DNA from: a candidate division CSSED10-310 bacterium
Lineage (GTDB): Bacteria; CSSED10-310; JAFGDC01
DNA length: 9,118 nt
Direction of reading: 5' to 3'
NCBI GenBank assembly: GCA_016932295.1
Contig: JAFGDC010000537.1
Location: 1 to 9,118, forward strand
Shown: one piece after another, positions 6,967-9,118 of the stretch
How positions within the stretch are numbered: position 1 is the first letter of the stretch
How the letters are laid out: each line of letters begins with the position of its first letter
Notes under the pieces: generated by a model
What the model saw: the letters and a program-made list of their open reading frames with translations, nothing else
The model's database searches: none
What the model was told of the DNA's origin: nothing
Translations under genes and position numbers: made by a program

Positions 6967-7000
6967 GTTGACCGGCGGTGACAGGATCAGGCCGGTCAGC
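6967..7000 (+). terminator. Hairpin after tpiA, possible terminator
   Basis: A stem of 10 pairs (6967-6976 with 6991-7000, including one G-U) with a 14-nt loop begins 8 nt after the tpiA stop. Eight consecutive pairs are perfect (TGACCGGC/GCCGGTCA). No T-run follows, so it is not a canonical Rho-independent terminator. It may still stop transcription weakly or protect the 3' end of the gap-tpiA message. Confidence 0.45.
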
Positions 7001-7180
7001 CTGGAATCGCTTCCTTGTATCGCTGCACAGGCGCATCGGGGTGCTCGCAGCCAAATGGTCACACCCGTTCAAATCATGACGACGCAAGTCGATATATGCC
7101 GTTTTGCGCGATGCGGCATGTCTCCCCGCATGGGAGTTTCGAGCCGTGCGAAGAGGAGTTCGCCGGCGGCGGTGGGATCA
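7001..7180 (+). other. Non-coding leader region upstream of mgtE
   Basis: About 180 bp between the tpiA hairpin and the mgtE promoter candidate; short open frames here have no recognisable protein features. It contains two small hairpins that exclude each other: ATGCGG/CCGCAT (7111-7116 with 7126-7131) and CTCCC/GGGAG (7122-7126 with 7132-7136). No match to the conserved core of the Mg2+-sensing M-box (ykoK) riboswitch was recognised by eye. Confidence 0.3.
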
Positions 7181-7210
7181 TTGACATTCAATGCGGGACG
7201 CGAGTATCGT
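7181..7210 (+). promoter_or_regulatory. Candidate promoter of mgtE
   Basis: A perfect -35 TTGACA (7181-7186) is followed after 18 bp by TATCGT (7205-7210, 4/6). The start would be near 7217, giving a short leader that carries the ribosome binding site. If this is the main promoter, the hairpins at 7111-7136 are not in the transcript. Confidence 0.4.
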
Positions 7211-7221
7211 TGGCTCCGGTC

Positions 7222-7230
7222 AGGGGTGGA
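7222..7230 (+). promoter_or_regulatory. Ribosome binding site of mgtE
   Basis: The purine-rich AGGGGTGGA lies 5 nt before ATG 7236. It supports this start over the in-frame ATG at 7191, which would add 15 residues unlike the family and has no good binding site. Confidence 0.6.
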
Positions 7231-7235
7231 CCAAG

Positions 7236-8594
7236 ATGAGCAGAAAGGCGAACCTGAAAATCCTGCAGGAAACAATTATCAAGCTGTCGCGCCGGAATGC
7301 CATAGCCAATGTCGTCAAGATCCTGAGGAAAACCCATGATGCCGATATCGCGCTGATCCTGCCGCATCTCAAACCGGACGAACGAGAGCATTTCATCGAT
7401 CTGCTTTTCAGGGAAAACCGCTTGGGCTCGGTTCTGTTCGAGGTGGATGAGCCATTGGCGCGTGAGATCCTGAGTCTGATGACTCCCGAGGAGATCGCCA
7501 AGATCTGCGCTGATTTGTCAATGGATCAGGCAGTGGATCTCATCGGCTATCTGCCCGAGGAGACCCAGAATAAAATAATCGATGCATCCTCATCGGTCGA
7601 TGCGAGGCATCTGCGCAATCTGCTTCGATATGACCGTAATACTGCCGGCGGGCTGATGAGTCTCGACTATTTTGCGCTCCCCCGCACCATGTCGGTGGAC
7701 GAGGCGATCCGGCTCATCCAGCATGCCGCGCAACCTCAGGAACTGCTGTATCTGTACGTGGTGGATGACGATCAGACACTGCGCGGCGTCATATCGCTCA
7801 GATCGCTGTTGACCGTACCTGGAGAGACCTCGCTGGAAGAGCTCATGAACCGGGACGTGCACAAGATCTCGCCTCTCGCCATGAAGGATGAAGTGGCCCG
7901 TACCGTGGCCCGATACGACCTGCTGTCATTGCCGGTGGTGGATGAAGCGAACAGACTGATCGGTCTGATCACCGTGGACGACGTCATCGATGTGATCCGG
8001 GACATGGAAACCGATGATTATCTCAAAATGGCCGGCACCAATATCCAGGAACTGGCCCACAGTAACCGTATTCTCAAGGTGGTCTCACTGCGGCTGCCCT
8101 GGCTGCTCATCAATTTCTGCGGAGGTCTCTTCACAGGGATCATCCTCTGGTTGTTCAATCACACGCTCAGCGAAATAATCGCCCTGGTGAGTTTCGTTCC
8201 GGTCATCGCCGGCATGGGGGGAAATGTCGGCACGCAATCCACCAGCATCATGGTCCGCGGTTTGGCAACGGGAACCGTGGACAGCCGCCGGATAGTCAGC
8301 GACGTGGCCAAGGAACTGCGGGTGGGGCTGGTCATGGGCGCGGCCTGCGGCGGATTGGTGGGGGGCATCGGTGCCATCTGGCAAGGAAACCCCATGCTCG
8401 GTCTCGTTGTCGGCATGGCCATGTTGTGCGCCATAACCGTGGCCGCCGTGATGGGCGTGATAATCCCCATCATGTTCGACAAGGCTGGCATCGATCCGGC
8501 TTTGGCCGCCGGTCCCCTGGTCACCACCAGCAATGACGTCACCGGAGTATTTATTTATTTGAGCCTTGCCACGCTGCTGTTGAAATACCTGTAA
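7236..8594 (+). CDS. mgtE: MgtE-type Mg2+ transporter/channel
   Basis: Inner-membrane Mg2+-selective channel, homodimeric, gated by cytosolic Mg2+ through its soluble domains. The 452-residue length is normal. Domains in order: an alpha-helical N domain (about 1-130) with the usual helical repeats (SLMTPEEIAKICADL at 80-94); the TAGGLM motif (136-141) opening CBS domain 1 (about 135-195); CBS domain 2 (about 205-258), ending LIGLITVDDVIDVI; the plug helix (about 259-282); then five membrane helices (about 283-451). The pore signature FVPVIAGMGGNVGTQ (320-334) is intact, and Asp434 in the last helix (SNDVTG) matches the pore aspartate that coordinates Mg2+ in Thermus MgtE. It probably has its own promoter rather than reading through from tpiA, since a hairpin and 276 bp separate them. 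The downstream glycosyltransferase starts 11 bp later. Co2+ or other divalent ions are possible minor substrates. Confidence 0.96.
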   Translation: MSRKANLKILQETIIKLSRRNAIANVVKILRKTHDADIALILPHLKPDEREHFIDLLFRENRLGSVLFEVDEPLAREILSLMTPEEIAKICADLSMDQAVDLIGYLPEETQNKIIDASSSVDARHLRNLLRYDRNTAGGLMSLDYFALPRTMSVDEAIRLIQHAAQPQELLYLYVVDDDQTLRGVISLRSLLTVPGETSLEELMNRDVHKISPLAMKDEVARTVARYDLLSLPVVDEANRLIGLITVDDVIDVIRDMETDDYLKMAGTNIQELAHSNRILKVVSLRLPWLLINFCGGLFTGIILWLFNHTLSEIIALVSFVPVIAGMGGNVGTQSTSIMVRGLATGTVDSRRIVSDVAKELRVGLVMGAACGGLVGGIGAIWQGNPMLGLVVGMAMLCAITVAAVMGVIIPIMFDKAGIDPALAAGPLVTTSNDVTGVFIYLSLATLLLKYL

Positions 8595-8595
8595 T

Positions 8596-8600
8596 GAGGA
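8596..8600 (+). promoter_or_regulatory. Ribosome binding site of the right-edge glycosyltransferase
   Basis: GAGGA lies 5 nt before ATG 8606 and favours it over the in-frame ATG at 8594, which overlaps the last base of the mgtE stop (TAATG) but has no binding site in front of it. Confidence 0.5.
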
Positions 8601-8605
8601 TTCCC

Positions 8606-9118
8606 ATGGCACCGCTTCCACCTGTCTGCTTCATCGTTCTCCAATATGATCCGCGCAGCCATCGCCACTGGTTCCACCTGTACCATTTCATCGATCTCGT
8701 GGCACGAACGAGACGGGTCATGCTCATTATCGAACAGGCGGACCAACCGCCGGATCTGCCCCACGTCGAACGCATCGCGCTGCTCAGGGGAAATCCCGTC
8801 ACCAGGCGCCTCCATCGCGCGCTGCTGCTGTTCCGCGCGCGCCTGTCCGGCTACCGTGTGTTCTACAATCATTACACCTTTCGCTCAGCCCGGTTGAGCG
8901 GACTCATCACCAGGCTCACGGGCGGTCGCAGCTACCTCTGGCATTGCATCCCTCTGAAAGACCTGCACCATTATACGGATACCGGCATCGTGCAAAAATT
9001 CCTGTTCCGGATCACCCTCGGATTGGTCCACTACCTGGTGACCGGCAGCTCCGCCATGGCGAATTACTATCGAACACATTTCAACCTGGCGGCGCATAAG
9101 GTCGTCGTGGTACCGAAC
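8606..9118 (+). CDS. GT-B glycosyltransferase, GT4-like, N-terminal part (incomplete at the right edge)
   Basis: The frame is open for 171 codons to the window end. Seen: a first hydrophobic beta-strand (PVCFIVLQYD, 6-15), a second (RRVMLIIEQ, 36-44), and near the edge the stretch LVTGSSAMANYYRTHF (144-159) followed by HKVVVVPN (164-171). The pattern 'S-x-A-M/L ... K-V-x-V-x-P-N' closes the N-terminal Rossmann domain of GT4-type (GT-B) enzymes and is normally followed by Gly and the donor-binding C-terminal domain, which lies outside. Such enzymes transfer a sugar from a nucleotide donor, often in cell-surface polysaccharide or glycolipid synthesis; donor and acceptor are unknown. It is probably translated from the mgtE message or starts a new glycan cluster to the right. 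The family call rests mainly on the last 30 residues. Confidence 0.75.
   Translation, partial: MAPLPPVCFIVLQYDPRSHRHWFHLYHFIDLVARTRRVMLIIEQADQPPDLPHVERIALLRGNPVTRRLHRALLLFRARLSGYRVFYNHYTFRSARLSGLITRLTGGRSYLWHCIPLKDLHHYTDTGIVQKFLFRITLGLVHYLVTGSSAMANYYRTHFNLAAHKVVVVPN

Noticed and set aside
8085..8621. 178-codon minus-strand frame opposite mgtE
   Set aside because: Antisense to the conserved MgtE membrane domain; translation is rich in His, Asp and Gly without a domain pattern.

Overview
The window is bacterial chromosome with moderately high G+C, dense coding and Shine-Dalgarno-type start sites. It encodes a classical glycolytic pair (NAD-type GAPDH and triosephosphate isomerase), an MgtE-type Mg2+ channel, polytopic GT-C glycosyltransferases and a secreted Asp-box (Ycf48-like) beta-propeller. 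These genes do not identify a genus. Large Ycf48-like propellers next to PMT/ArnT-like membrane enzymes fit an uncultured or environmental diderm lineage, but that is a guess. No tRNA, rRNA, CRISPR array, insertion sequence or phage gene was recognised.

Layout: positions 1-4827 are a leftward block of three genes. Reading from its promoter side these are a 603-aa exported 14-repeat propeller (4827-3016), a 511-aa GT-C glycosyltransferase-like membrane protein (2906-1371), and a second GT-C homologue (1358 to the left edge, incomplete). The two GT-C genes are tandem paralogues, 12 bp apart and in the same reading frame across a single TAG stop. The leftmost gene is cut by the window edge, but its frame is open over about 452 codons and it aligns with its neighbour along its whole length.

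Positions 4828-5147 are a 320-bp divergent intergenic region. It holds candidate promoters in both directions, a 14-bp dyad and a perfect 17-bp palindrome placed at the predicted start of the rightward transcript. Rightward from there lie gap (5148-6179) and tpiA (6189-6959), 9 bp apart and probably co-transcribed. The pgk gene often found between or beside them is absent. A strong hairpin follows tpiA, then a 276-bp non-coding gap with small hairpins and a candidate promoter, then mgtE (7236-8594). Last is the N-terminal part of a GT-B (GT4-like) glycosyltransferase running off the right edge.

How the genes work together: gap and tpiA catalyse neighbouring steps of lower glycolysis or gluconeogenesis. 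mgtE controls Mg2+ uptake. The leftward block looks like an envelope or glycan module: two polyprenyl-phosphate-sugar-dependent membrane transferases plus an exported propeller that may act as a scaffold or assembly factor. The propeller's link to the transferases is inferred only from gene order. The right-edge glycosyltransferase may start another glycan locus.
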